Assembly (NCBI RefSeq): GCF_000787575.1
Contig: NW_012236525.1
Location: 15,686 to 79,685 of the forward strand
DNA length: 64,000 bases
From: Acytostelium subglobosum LB1
Lineage: Eukaryota > Evosea > Eumycetozoa > Acytosteliales > Acytosteliaceae
Direction of reading: 5' to 3'
The position numbers and the translations under genes are program-made. The notes below the pieces were generated by a model. The model searched no databases, was not told where the DNA came from, and saw nothing but the letters and a program-made list of their open reading frames with translations. Below, piece by piece: positions 24,101-36,403 of the stretch. The stretch's first letter is position 1. Each line of letters starts with the position of its first letter.

Positions 24101-25546
24101 GCTCACAACCACAAGCTGTTGGACGCCAACAACCAGGCCTACCTGACCCTGCAAGCCATGCAACAATGGCTCGGATTGCGTCTCGATCTTCTCGGAAACT
24201 TGATCATCTTCTTCACCGCCCTCTTCATCACTATCGACAAGAAGACCGTCGACATTGGAAGCGTTGGTCTTGCCCTGTCCTACGCCCTGTCGATCACCAC
24301 CAACTTGAACAGAGCCACTCTGCAAGCCGCCGATACTGAGACCAAGATGAACAGTGTCGAGAGAATCGTCCACTACATCAAGGGCCCAGTCGAGGCTCAA
24401 CAGATCATCAAGGAGAGCCGCCCAGCCGCCGACTGGCCACAGCACGGCGCCATCACCTTTGACAACCTGGTGATGAGATACCGTGAGGGATTGGACCCAG
24501 TGCTCAAGGGAATCAGCTGCGAGATCAAGCCAAAGGAGAAGATTGGTATTGTTGGAAGAACCGGTGCTGGCAAGAGTTCAATCGTGCTTGCACTCTTCCG
24601 TTTGATCGAGGCTTCCGAGGGAAGAATCTTGATCGACGGCAAGGACATCTCCAGCTACGGTCTCAAGGACTTGAGACGCAACCTCTCAATCATTCCACAA
24701 GATCCAGTCCTGTTCAGTGGCACACTGCGCGACAACCTCGACCCATTTAACGAGAGCACCGACGAGGAGCTCTGGGATTTGCTCGAGAACATCCAGCTCC
24801 ACGCCACCGTCAAGAACCTCGATGGCGGTCTGCTGTGTAAGGTCACTGAGAACGGAGAGAACTGGTCTGTTGGCCAGCGTCAGCTCATCTGTCTTGGTCG
24901 TGCGCTGCTGAGAAAGCCAAAGATCTTGGTGCTGGACGAGGCCACTGCCAGTGTCGACTCCAACACCGATGCGTTGATTCAACAGACTGTGCGTGCCAAG
25001 TTCTCCGACTGCACCATTCTTACAATTGCTCATCGTCTCAACACAATCATGGACTCCAACCGTATCATGGTCTTGGATGCAGGTCGCATCTCAGAGTTTG
25101 ATACTCCACACAACCTTCTCCAGAACACTGACGGTCTGCTGTCATGGCTCGTCGACGAGACTGGTCCACAGAACTCACAGGTGCTCAGAAAGATGGCCAA
25201 GGAGGGTGCCTACGCCATTGCACTGCCAGAGGACGACATGGCCCACAGCAAGAAGGGCAAGTCAGCAATGAGCAAGAGCAACGGAGGTGTCATTGTTATC
25301 CCAGAGGTTCAATTGACACCAATCGATGGAAACAACAACAACACTGATCAACCAGGTCCAAGGATTACTTCCAAGCCAGAGGACAACATCAAGCCAGAGG
25401 ACATCAGCAAGCCTGAGGATAACAAATCCGAGGACGTCAAGCCAGAGGACACCAAGGTTGAGGATACCGATTCCTCCTCCACCTCCTCATCATCGACATC
25501 GACCTCAACAAGCGACGAGGAAGAGCAGCCAGAGCTGCATGTCTAA
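21136..25546 (+). CDS. ABCC-family (MRP-type) ABC transporter
   Basis: ATP-driven exporter of organic anions or conjugates. Exons 21136-21419, 21502-21769 and 21869-25546 join in frame to 1409 aa. Layout: basic N-terminus, TMD1, NBD1, acidic linker, TMD2, NBD2. NBD1 has Walker [10 protein letters not shown], signature LSGGQKQR and Walker [15 protein letters not shown]; the Asp-Pro in place of Asp-Glu is the usual ABCC asymmetry. NBD2 has [17 protein letters not shown] and [12 protein letters not shown], so its catalytic Glu is present. There is no extra TMD0, so it is a short ABCC. The tail beyond residue 1340 is a hydrophilic region with about six Lys-Pro-Glu-Asp-like repeats and a Ser/Thr run. 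Codon use is strongly C-ending, which suggests high expression. Substrate unknown. Confidence 0.95.
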
Positions 25547-25662
25547 AGACTACAGTTATAACGAATAAACAAGAAGTATTATTATTTATACAATCAATCC
25601 TTTATCGGACTCGACAATGATAATGCCAGATGGGTTGGCGATGGTGATATTTATTATCCTTG

Positions 25663-27876
25663 TCAGGCGTAGGGATTGAAGCTCCTGGTTGGCGGCTTGT
25701 AAGTAAATGTTGTGCCAAATAGTTCGGTGGCGTTCATCATTGTGCCAGCTTTGGGCTTCTTGGTGGTCTCTGGTGACCAGACCTCCATCTCGATCACCTT
25801 GAAGTCTGTGTTGTATGACAGTGTCTCGTTGTTAAAGGTATCGCATCGGTTGGTCGAGCCGTAGAGTAGGTCGTCGTCGATCCATAGTCCAACACCCTTG
25901 CCGCCACTGCCCAACGAGATGAATTCCTCCTTTGTCGACAACATAAAGTCGTCATTGATTCTGGACCAAGGGTACTTCTTCATCTCGGGCCTCATCTTGA
26001 ATAGGAAGGTCTCTCCACTTCCATAGTGGATAGTCTTCTCTGTGTTCCAAGGATCTGATGTGAATGCTCCAAAGACCTGTATGTGAATGAATGTAAGTGA
26101 TGTGTCAAGAGGAGAGAGTGCTGTTGCCAACATACATGTCCTCTATCATCTCTGATCACCATTATACAAGGAGATCTATTCGCCAGTCTTGAGAAAAAGG
26201 TTCGTATGCTGATGCCATTCTTGTTCGTACTATATACCAGTTCCAATGGATCGTCGTTGTGCCGTAGAGGTAGATGGCTCTGTACCCAGAGCATCTCGGT
26301 CTCTGACATAATGTCAGACTTGACCTTAAAGTTGTTCTTGTAAGGGTGATGGGTTGGCTTGTCATCGAGCACTGTTCGATAGCTTTCCGATGTGAGACTG
26401 ATGTCCTCTTCCTCCTCTGCCATTGGAGCCTCCTCCTTTAAGATGTCTGGGTCGTCCACCAACACAAAGTCCTGCTCCTGTAGATAGGAAGAGGAGTCGC
26501 TGCTCTCTGAGTGATAGGTGAACGACTTTGATGGTTCACCATGATTGCCACTGGAATGGTGTAGTGAAGCCATTACAACTTGATCAACAATGTCCTGACT
26601 CTCAGTGATAATCCTAATGATATCGCTTGTGATTTGAGCGACGCTACACAGATGAACGCGTTAGGATGTGAGCATGATCTTCGTCGTCGCTTGGTGACAT
26701 ACTCTGACTTCTTAAAGCAAAACAGATGATGGGTATTGCCTTCTGGTGTCTTGCCTTGCGCTGAGATGATGACAGACGAGTGATCATGGACCAACTTCAG
26801 TTCGGACTGCTTGCACTCATACACTGTGATGGTGTCGATTGAGAAGCTGTAGTTCTCAGTCGGACTGAGTCTGAGCAGATTGAGATTCAAGTCTCTGGCA
26901 TGCTTCTGTACAAAAGATATCTTCTGAAGGTTTAAATGGATGTCGCCTTCAATCTATGTAGTAGTGATTGGATGGTCGGGAGTCAGTCAGTTAACCAGTC
27001 AAGAGGTGGCATAGTGGGTCGCGAGGTGCCAGGAGGAGGAGAAGGAGGTGGTGTCCTCTTTGATCGATCGAGAGAGGACATACAAGTAAATCACCGCATT
27101 TATAATATACATTGGATATAGTGACCTTCTCAGCCACGTCCAGCTTCTCCTCGACCTTGTGCTTGATGATGGCCTCGCGCACCAATGTGTTGAGTGTGGA
27201 GGCAATCTTGAGTATGCGTTCCTTCTGTAGCTCCAGGGTGTCGACTGGTGACGCCGACATCAGTGTCATCGTGCTCCTGGATTTGGGTGTGATCTTCATC
27301 GCGTACTGATTGGAGGATGTCTTGCGATCGCTAATATGAACGCCATCGCTCGTTGGACTGGTGTCCTTGAGCGACGACGACGAGTGTAGATAACCTGTCT
27401 GCACGGTGCACACGTCGCACAGCTTGCATCTAGCGTGTATGTTGACGGATGAGCCCGGTGCGATTGGACCCAACCCAATTACAAACAACTCTAGATCAGT
27501 CAACAGAAACGCCACATGGTTAGGATTGTAAGTCCTTATAGTACGCTTTGAATGTGACATCGTGTCTGTGTTGGTGAGCAACAGCATCGAGAGACATGAC
27601 AGCAGTGTCTGTTCCTTTGGTATCAACGATCGACATCTCTCAATCTCTTCCTTGCTCTATTGAGTGTGATTGACGTGATTGAATGAGTGAGTGATGTCGA
27701 GCCAATTGTAAGCACTAATATAAGGTTCATACCAATATACCAATCATTCTACTATCTAGACGATGTAGAATGTTCGTTGTTGGTTCCTGTGTCTTTGTTA
27801 GATTGTAGTAGTCCTCTATTTTTGCTTTGCTTGTTTGTGTCTTAGCTGACTGTTGATTGTTTGTTTGACTGATCAA
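25663..27876 (-). CDS. TLDc-domain protein (OXR1/TLDC family)
   Basis: Exons 27876 to about 27732, 27658-27084, 26953-26703, 26643-26136 and 26076-25663 join in frame. The C-terminal TLDc domain starts around LVYSTNKNGISIRTFFSRL, continues IMVIRDDRGHVFGAFTSDPW across the last intron, then KKYPWSRINDDFMLSTKEEFISLG, GLWIDDDLLYGSTNRCDTF and VIEMEVW. TLDc proteins are linked to oxidative-stress resistance and to V-ATPase regulation. Upstream is a region like a GRAM/PH fold (FSIDTITVYECKQSELKLV) after a long helical N-terminus. The 5' end is unresolved: the first exon I can read begins after an acceptor AG at 27878-27877, and no ATG exon was found. The gene converges on the ABC transporter with a gap of 116 bp. 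Confidence 0.82.
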
Positions 27877-28159
27877 CTAAAAATGATATTATACTATATA
27901 TATATATATGTAGATAGATAGAGATAATAATAATAATAACAATGAAGAGAGAGTTTGAATGAAGTGTTGAGTTGGAGAGGCGCAAAAAGTGAAGAATTGT
28001 CCAGAGAACATGTCAATTTGTCAATTTTTTCATTTTTCAAAAGTGACATTCCGTCATCAATCAATCCTGGGATTGACAAGGAGGACATGATGTCGCCCAC
28101 CAGGGTGCCAAAGACAGATCTAACTACTAATAAACAGATACTATATTTATATTTATATA
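27877..28159. other. Upstream region of TLDc gene
   Basis: Contains TATATA and ATA tracts and a stretch with TTTTTTCATTTTTCAAAA. The missing first exon of the TLDc gene probably lies here or just beyond, but I could not assign it. Confidence 0.4.
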
Positions 28160-28804
28160 TTACATTTTAGTAGTATACTCGTCTGACACATCAACAAAAA
28201 TAGTATCTACCTCATTGGCCAATTGATTAGACTCGCCATTAATTGGTTCTTCCTTTGATGATGATTGTTCTACACTACTTCCATTACTAATACCATTCTG
28301 TTTGTGATCGTGATAATGATGAGATCTTGAATGAAAACAACGTTTTCTACCGCAGGTCTTTCGATCTTTGTAAGGTTCAAGCCAACCTGAACAGTCACAT
28401 CGATGGCAAGGTGGAGCCACAACCTCTACCTCAAGATCGCTCGTATCTGTGGCCTCATCATCCTGCTCTTCCACTTCTTCCTTTATACTCATTGTTCTTG
28501 TTGTCCTCATTCTAGGCTCTCTCTTCATCCGACTTTGAACAGTTTCCTTTTGCTCTTCGACCTTGTTGACAAAGACAGAGAGATGAGTTATCAGCTCCTC
28601 TACATGCAGGCTGGTCAGTAGCAATCGCACTTGATCACACAGTCAGAGATGTTACTTACTAATATCTTGTCTAAGTTCATAATCTTGTGGGTTTGTGATT
28701 GATATGCGTATCTCCTTTCTGCCCTCTTCATACTCCTCTTGTGTAAAGTCACCTTGGTCGCGCAGTCGCTTCAATTCTCGTAGTCGCTTCTCGGGTGTGT
28801 CCAT
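28160..28804 (-). CDS. Small protein with N-terminal helical hairpin and Cys/His-rich motif
   Basis: Two exons, 28804 to about 28663 and about 28583-28160, join in frame through ELRQDI-KELITHL. The protein is about 190 aa. The N-terminus (EKRLRELKRLRDQGDFTQEEYEEG) is a short helical hairpin like those called SHOCT or short-coil motifs. A Lys/Arg/Glu-rich coiled stretch follows. Then comes a Cys/His cluster, CHRCDCSGWLEPYKDRKTCG followed by RKRCFHSRSHHYH, before a Ser/Asn/Glu-rich acidic tail. The C-x-C-x2-W...C...C-x-H...H order recalls the metal-binding N-terminal region of GCN5/PCAF proteins, but this is only a visual resemblance. Function unknown. Confidence 0.7.
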
Positions 28805-28881
28805 TTATTTGTATCGCTTGATGATCATTTGCTCAAATGATTGAAAATGATAAAGTGGAGGCAATTTTATTTATTTATTTA

Positions 28882-30158
28882 TTAAATATTAGAATCCTTA
28901 ATCTTTGAAGACGATGATGACCTCAATGTTGGGGATGAAGGTGTAGGTGGTGATGGAGGTGCTGGATGGTTAACAGTGTATAACCGATGTGCAGGGAGTA
29001 ATGGTGAGATGGGAGGTGGTGATGGGTAAAGGTAGGCACCCATCATTATATAGTTTGGGTACACCTCTGCACCATTGTATTGGTAAGAGTATTGGTCAGT
29101 TGGAGAACTCAGGTACATAGTTGGTGGATATGAGTTATGTGAGTAAACCAATTGATGGTTGGGTTGAGCATGGGGTATGGCATGTGGATGGGCATGGGCA
29201 TGGGGATGGTATTGATACATGTATCCAGCTGGCATCATAGGTTCATATACTTGTGGAGGAGAACCAGATATCATTGAGACTGGATGGAAACTTGGGGAAT
29301 GGTTGGGGGATAAGTCTACTTCACAGACATCCTGAGGACTTGGTGATTGTTTGTTCTTGGCCAATCTAACATAGATCTAATGAAATAATATGTTAGACAT
29401 GTTTAAATCAATTAATCAATCAATTAATAAATTAAAGTTACCTTCTTTCCATTGATGAGGTGATGTGGCATGCTCAGGACACGAGGATTGTTTCTTGAAT
29501 CCTTGAATGATACGAAGCCAAAGGTCTTCTTTGACTCCTCTACTATAATCTTACAATTTGCCAACTCTCCATAGTTGCGGAAGTACTGGACCAACATGTC
29601 CTCGGTGATGTCTCTAGGCAAGTTACCAATGAATAACTTTTCTCCAGCTTGTACCTTCTTGGACGACGATGTTGATGAAGAAGATGGATCATATGGTGTT
29701 GTGGTAGTAGACTCTGACTTTGGCATGGCAAGTCTAACTTCGACATTCTTGTCATCAATTACATGATTACAAGGACGTTGGAGCAACAAGTCAACCGTTT
29801 CTCTATATACAAATGTTACAAAGCCAAAACCACGGCTACGTTGGCTCTTCTCATTGCTCTCAATGATAGTGGCATCCCTCACCTCACCAAATTGACCAAA
29901 GTAACTCTTGAGTGTATCTATTGTATATAAATTAATTTCCAAGAAAGGTTAGAATTATTAACTATAGTTTGAAAAACTTTAAATATTTGTTGTTGAAGGA
30001 TACATACCTGATGTTGTAGTTTTGGACAGACCACCAACAAATAATTTACTTGTTGATTCCAGAGATGTAGAGCTTGGAATAATTATTTCCTTGCCTTGGT
30101 GTTGTTGTGATTGTGGATGTTGTTGTGATTGTTGTGGTTGTTGTTGGCGACCATCCAT
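28882..30158 (-). CDS. RNA-binding protein with two RRM domains
   Basis: Three exons join in frame: 30158 to about 30008, about 29918 to about 29441, and about 29380-28882. The N-terminus is Gln-rich (GRQQQPQQSQQHPQSQQ). RRM1 starts SKLFVGGLSK (RNP2) and includes GFGFVTFVYR (RNP1) after the first splice (TTTS-DTLKSYFGQFGEV). RRM2 has KLFIGNLPRDITEDML (RNP2) and FGFVSFKDSR (RNP1). The long C-terminal tail is rich in Pro, Tyr, His and Ser (PHAHAHPHAIPHAQP), a composition seen in hnRNP-type and Musashi/DAZAP-like proteins. A role in mRNA processing, transport or translation is likely from the tandem-RRM layout; the target is unknown. Confidence 0.9.
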
Positions 30159-33100
30159 TGTATTGTCGATCTTTGGAATCGCAATAATAATATTAATTGA
30201 TTTAATGAATGAGTGATAGTTTGGTTGATTGATTAATTAATTGGAAAATTATTAATATTATTCTTACATATATAATTAATTAAGATTGATTGATTGATTT
30301 ATGAAATAAAATTATGATACATCTTGAAGAGTCGGAAAGTTAATATATATATAAATAATTCAATGGAATAAAACCTCTGTTGTAGTCGGTCGTTGAACTA
30401 ATCAAGTAGAGAGTAGAATGAAATTTAGCCTGGACAGGAGGTGATTGCATCATTCTTCGTGATATCGTCTCAACAGTTTGTGGTTGATTTGAATTGTCTT
30501 GTCGATCCCTTTATACTCATACAATGATGTGTGGTGTGTTGGGAGTACACGGCGATCGTATGGTTTCGGCATCTCATCAACACCCGAAGACCATGCTGAT
30601 CTATTCTCAAGTATATGTTTTAGATTTAAAATATCCATCCATCTCAAGTCGGCAGGATAACAAAGCCTTCAGAAGACTCAACTTAACCCAAAGAACACTT
30701 TTATTGACCGAAAGCAATCACACACATACTACACATACCCCCACAAGGTCAGAGACACTTTCCGATGACGCGGGAAACTTCACTGTAGGGAACTCCAGGA
30801 GTTCCGTCTGTGCCCCCATTGTGCTTCGTAGCTTTTCGTTGATTACACTTTCCCCATGTCCACCACTCGCCCAACAATTCCCCCACCTACCCCCAAGCCC
30901 AACCACACTTGTTTTATCAAGACGACTTTAATTAATTAAAAGGTAAAGGGGGGACCTTGTCGGGGCCATCTCTGGTCTCTGGGAGGTCCAACCATCAACA
31001 CGATCTAAAGTTTCGAAAATAGGTTAGCAAGTAGAGTCACCCAATTCAAAGCGTTGACTTGACCACACACTTTGACTCTCCAATTAACAACTTAAAGCAT
31101 GTGCACGGACTCCACATCGTTTAAATTAATAGATAATAATTAAAAGTAATTAGTTGTGTAGGGATGGACTCGAATATGTAGGTCAAGGTAATTGTGTACT
31201 TTCTACTCGTCATTGATATTTGAACAACAATATCTCGAGAGGATATCTTGCTTGGACACTCCGGTCCACGACTCTACCCAATTAAGATTGAAGGCGCTAG
31301 TGAAAGGGTCATTGATAGCGACATCCATAGAACACTCAACTCTCTACTCCGCACTATACAACTCCGTCTCCATCTCTCTACATTAATTCAATATATATAT
31401 ATATATTATTATTACGTGTCATTTCATCAATCGACTTAATATACCCTTTGGTCAATTGACTGATCTCTATTGACACACGGGTTGGTTCACTATTATGATT
31501 AATGAACAAGTATAGAGAAGTACAGTATTGTAGATCTAGTAAAGTATATAGTAGTTTTACATCTATCAAACTCACTCAAAGTAGTGTCGGAGCAAGTTAT
31601 CCAACCAACTTCTACATTTCTACTTCTATCCTTCATTCAAGTAATAATATAATATATATATTCTTAAGGTTCTTTGACACGTTAGGACTCTACAAGTTGC
31701 CCTCTACTTTTACTTAAGTCTTCCTCATCTATTGCGATCAATTGACCAGGTGTTGATATAAGATGTGTATGTGAGTTTGTTTGAAGTTATGTGAGAGGCG
31801 ACTGGCAACTGTCTACAGGATGTGGCGAGAGGCAAGTGGCGAATAACAAGTGGTAAGATCATAATTCCAGTAATGATCCTTCAACGTCTAATGATATTGA
31901 TATTGATTTATATTATTGATTCATTATGATTTAACAGCTGCAGTATGTACATATAAAATTACTTTAAAGTAGGTGTGAGTGATCCATGGCAACACAGTCG
32001 GCTAAGTTAGTGTCAACGAATTTGGTGTGTTGGGTACCAATACCCATACATTCTCAGGAAACACCTCTGAATGATCGAGATCACCAGTGAGTGTCTACAC
32101 GCAAGAATTGGCAGAAAAGGATTGGGGAAGGTGTGTATTGGATGGATTGAACTTGGCCTTACCAACCAATGTCTGTTGCCTCATCATATACTCCCTTCTT
32201 AGTTTTATGTGTTAGTGACTTGATTGACCTGGCTAGGATGATTGATTGACTAGTTGATTGATTGATTGATTGATTGGCAGGTATGGTTGACAGTCCCCAT
32301 CCACACTTTTCACAATACTTAATCAATCATTTCCAAACACATAATACCGATTCATTCCTTAAACAATTCCTTAGCTGAACATTGATTCACTTATTACCAC
32401 TTTGATGACACATACACACACACTTTCGATCACTTAATCACACACTTACACTCATCATACACACACACTAATACCTCTTCAAATGATTGTGTGTTAACAT
32501 TGATTGATCACCCTCACTTACCACTCTTACCACCATTTGTAGTGCCAGACACAGATATACACTGGAAGGGTGACTCCCCAATAGACGTTGACATGGTGGT
32601 GGTGGAACTAATTCGATCATCCACGCCCAACAACATTACTATCACTACCAAACAAACACACAACAACCATCAACCATCAACAATCAACAACTAAACAAAC
32701 AAATACAGCTCATCATATATTTGTTGATCAACAACATCATCATCAATCACCTTCCAATCTTATATATAAGATTCCAACCTGGTTTATTACAACTTCCATC
32801 CTCTCTCTGTACATAAATATTTATTATTATTATTATTATTATTATATAATCCAGCACATATAGATGTATGTTTCCCTCCACCCTACCCTATCCTACCATA
32901 TCCTTGTCCAATCCTCATCACGCTCACCAACACCCTCAACCTACATCATTCACTCACTCACACACCACCACCACATAAATACTATCCATTACAACGCTCT
33001 ATTGTTCGTCTCCACTCATCATCATTCATAATGTATTGAATGATTCGTATCATGTTAGCATCTACTACCTACCTACCTACCTACCCTGTCCATTTGTGTG

Positions 33101-33461
33101 TTTATATTGCTCCAGCTTACACATCTGTCTATCACAACAGCGTGAATGTGCTTGTATGTGTGTTAGTGTTGGTGTTGGATGGCATCCTCACAACAACACC
33201 TCGATGGATGACTAGTCTACGACCAACCAACTGATCAAATGATCAACTGATCATACCGGGCAATTAAAGTACTACTATTAAGATATACATCTTATAACCT
33301 TCCTTTAATCAATCATTCACTCAAACATTCCACTCATTCATATATTCAATCATACAATCATACAATCATTCAATAATTCAATCATTATACTAACTTAACT
33401 TAATCTTAACTTATTACTTACTTACTTATTATTTATTTATTATTATAACAAACTTGCAGAC
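30159..33461. other. 3.3-kb gene-poor region
   Basis: The longest stretch without a supported gene. It has AT-rich blocks (30180-30400, 31370-31420, 32810-32850 with a (TTA)n tract) alternating with more complex DNA (30540-31080 and 31140-31720). Several short open stretches occur on both strands but none has a start, splice sites and protein-like sequence together. The right end carries CA, CATT and AATC repeats and probably the promoter and 5' leader of the coiled-coil gene. No tRNA or other RNA gene was recognised. Confidence 0.5.
32819..32847. repeat. (TTA)n microsatellite
   Basis: About nine units of a TTA/TAT trinucleotide in non-coding DNA. Confidence 0.85.
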
Positions 33462-34226
33462 ATGACAATGGAATCACCAGTATTGTACAAACAGAACTTG
33501 GGTCATGACCAAGATCGTGCTGTAGAAAAGAGAAACCAATTCCTGGAGAAGGAGTTGGAGTACTTCAAGAGTGAGCTAAACTCTACAAGGAGGATATTAA
33601 ATGAGCGAGATAATCTATTGTTACATCTACAATGGGACGAGGAGGATGCTCACATCGACTTTGAGGGACAGAAGAAGAAGACCACGCACAAGAAGTCAAA
33701 GGACAAGGTGTTGACTGAGGAGCGACAGAAGATCAATCGTCTACGTACACAGATGAAGCTGATGGAGACAGCATTGGAGGAACGCGATCAGAACATCATG
33801 CGTCTGGAGAAGGAGCTGTCAGACACCAAGGTCGTACATCAACACAACATTGAGACGATGCGTGCAAAGAGAGAGAGTCCACAGCGTAGCAAGACTTCAT
33901 GGGGCTTCCGCACAGCATCATCCTCCCCACTGCCTCAATACAAGCCAGCCTCTCCATCATTGACAACAAGCCCGGGCAAGATGTCTTCGCCACTAGCTAC
34001 ATCGTCATCAAGTCCATCATCATCATCTCCTTCATCATCTACTACTAGTTCACCAGCAATGGCTTCACCAAGCATTGCCGGAACAACCAGTGGAGCAACA
34101 GGTGGTCAATCATCATTTGATGCCGAGTGGAGAAAGATGAACAAGAAGTCAACCAGTGTCTTCACGTTCAAGAAGAAGAACAAGCCAACTCATTCAAATG
34201 TCCAGGACACCAACTGGAATCAATAA
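33462..34226 (+). CDS. Coiled-coil protein with Ser/Pro-rich tail, unknown function
   Basis: Single coding exon of about 254 codons. The first usable ATG is at 33462 and a second in-frame ATG follows two codons later. Residues 15-135 form strongly predicted coiled coils (EKRNQFLEKELEYFKSELN, ERQKINRLRTQMKLMETALE, IMRLEKELSD). The C-terminal half is Ser/Pro/Thr low complexity followed by a basic, aromatic end (STSVFTFKKKNKPTHSN). An acceptor-like CTTGCAG lies 3 bp before the ATG after a T-rich run, which suggests an intron in the 5' leader. No catalytic motif or family recognised; a scaffold role is a guess. Confidence 0.8.
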   Translation: MTMESPVLYKQNLGHDQDRAVEKRNQFLEKELEYFKSELNSTRRILNERDNLLLHLQWDEEDAHIDFEGQKKKTTHKKSKDKVLTEERQKINRLRTQMKLMETALEERDQNIMRLEKELSDTKVVHQHNIETMRAKRESPQRSKTSWGFRTASSSPLPQYKPASPSLTTSPGKMSSPLATSSSSPSSSSPSSSTTSSPAMASPSIAGTTSGATGGQSSFDAEWRKMNKKSTSVFTFKKKNKPTHSNVQDTNWNQ

Positions 34227-34445
34227 TCAATAACTACAACCTCGCTCGCGTTTCCACCTCATTGTAAACTTCAAACATTGTAAGACCATGTATGACCTCC
34301 ATCCATCATCCTAAGAATCAATAAACTACTACTTCTCCCATAAGATATAACATTGATTGATTGAATGATACCATGTATGTATAACAACAGAGTATATTTA
34401 TTATATGAATGAATAAGTAACAACAACTACATGGTTGAGCTTAGC

Positions 34446-35055
34446 TTAGTTCATGATAATTCCAACAAGGAGTCCAAGGCTAACACCAGATTGGTTGTAG
34501 TTCTCCTTCTTCCACTCCTTGACCATGTTCTTCCAGTCCTCAGAGATGTCATCACCGTGATGGAAGATGTTCAAGGTCTCCTTGACGACAACCTCAATGA
34601 CGCCCTCAGCACCAGAAGACAACTCCTTCGAGACACTAATGATATCAGCGAGGAACTGAGTGATTCCGCACTCATCAAAGACGGGTGGAATCTCGGCCAA
34701 ACCATTACCAACCACTATATCATTGATTGATTGATTAGTATCCATTTGTATGATTGATTGATGGGAAATACTTACACTCCATTCCCTTGGTGAAGTCTCT
34801 GGCGGAGAGATGATCGAATCCCTTGCCAATGAGGTGGAAACCGTTGGCAAAGTCCTCCCAGGCGGCATCAGACTCGGCGACACAGGTACTGACATTGCCG
34901 TTCATGGCAATCTCCATACCCTCGCAGAAACCAACCATGAAGTCACCAAACTCGGCTGGGGATGGTCCCTTTCCAAGGGTTTGGACTCTCTCGTGAACCT
35001 GGACGGCTGAAGCGCAGACGGCCAACATAATGATAATAGCAATAATTGATCTCAT
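34446..35055 (-). CDS. Small secreted protein
   Basis: Two exons, 35055-34776 and about 34714-34446, join in frame (GMEC-LVGNGLAEIPP) to about 180 aa. An 18-residue signal peptide (MRSIIAIIIMLAVCASAV) is followed by a soluble protein with four to five Cys (VGFCEG, STCVAES, GMEC, DECGIT), which suggests disulfides. The C-terminal half is helical with a hydrophobic GLLVGIIMN end, possibly too short for a GPI signal. The intron carries AATC repeats on the sense strand. Codons in exon 1 are C-rich, suggesting good expression. I do not recognise the family. Confidence 0.82.
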
Positions 35056-36403
35056 TGTATTTTAATATTTATCTATAATTTTAAAAGAATATATTTGTAA
35101 TTATTATTATTATTAGTAAAGAATTTATGGATTATTAAGGTAGAGGCAGCATTGAATGATCGTTAATATGTGAGTGATAGATAGGAAGGATGTATGGAGA
35201 GTGCCAACTCAAGGGTGTTCCAATCGAATAAAGAGGGTTATTCAATTTGGAAGGACATAGGTGGCAAAGTAGGGCTTGAGAATGGAGAGGTTCCGATGGG
35301 GTTTGATAAATATACATACATAGAATTGAGAAGATAGAATGATAGTTGTAAGTATACTAATTGAATATTAATTTATAATCAATCCTTACAAGTCCATCAG
35401 CCAGTCAAGTCCCTTCCACTAGCGCGACACATTCACTCTATCAATCAACCAAACCAAACAATCAAACAGATGATAGTTAATTGAATAAAATAGAATAAAA
35501 ATCAAGATGAGAGTGGATAATGTTGCCCATTAACAAATAATTATGCCGAGCTACCACGACATTAATTTACTCGTTACACGTATTAAGTGTGCATTGCGGC
35601 CTGTTGTAAACATTCCGAACCCCTGTTTGATTGTTTCGGCTTCAAGGTCCACAACAACACACACAACAGCGGGTGATTGAAAAAGTAATCGAGCTACACT
35701 GTTGCGAGGCCCCAACAACAACAGCAACATCTCAGACTACTTCAAACACAAGTGTTGGGCATCTCTCCCAGGTATCATGTGCTATGGCCACTGACAATTC
35801 CAAGTCTAGTTCAAACAGTACTAACCTATAAGTATGTCAATAGCGTGTTACGATCGAACCACCAATTAGATCTTTCTTTCGTCATTCGGCTGACCAAACC
35901 CACAGCGGGAGCGAGAGAGAGAGAAGATCTTTACTCTACTTTATAAATAGAATGTAATGTAATGCCGAGAAAGATCCAGACAACTCTGAATACGAATTGG
36001 GATTAGTGCAGGTGTTACTTGAATAACACAATATAACATCACATGTTGACAAGTAATTGTGAACTCTCGAGATAATTGGTTGTAAGCAATACTTACTTCC
36101 TCTTCGTCCACCGATGACTACTTGGTTTGCTGATGTTAGACATGACTCCAAGTACTCACTTTCCCAAAGAATGATATGATCTTAACTAAACAGTTTGTGG
36201 TTCTTTGATTTGGGAGTCCATTGACATTGTATTGGTATAATGTCGAGGTTATTGATCAACTGGTTCTTAATATCTATTATGACTTCATCTTAATATCATT
36301 TGAATGATTGTATGATTGGTCAATCAAATCAAAAAGTTGGAAACACAAATTTCAAGATCTATCAGACATTAATGTTTTATTAATCATTGTTATAATTATA
36401 AAG
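35056..36403. other. Intergenic region of mixed complexity
   Basis: About 1.35 kb. The middle part (35530-36150) is less AT-rich and shows short open stretches, among them one at 35543-35680 and a run on the plus strand near 35950-36025. I could not join them into a gene with a start, splice sites and recognisable protein. They may be remnants or an unrecognised non-coding gene. Confidence 0.45.

Noticed and set aside
34333-34345. TCCCATAA at about 34337, matching the D. discoideum upstream element of small non-coding RNA genes.
   Set aside because: No structured RNA-like sequence begins at the expected distance downstream; the following DNA is a simple repeat. An 8-bp match is expected by chance.
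35543-35806. A plus-strand reading of 45 codons, an in-frame TGA, then about 42 more open codons: possible selenoprotein.
   Set aside because: No Cys-like or redox context around the TGA, no family likeness, and no convincing SECIS-like hairpin seen nearby. Two short open stretches in one frame are expected by chance.
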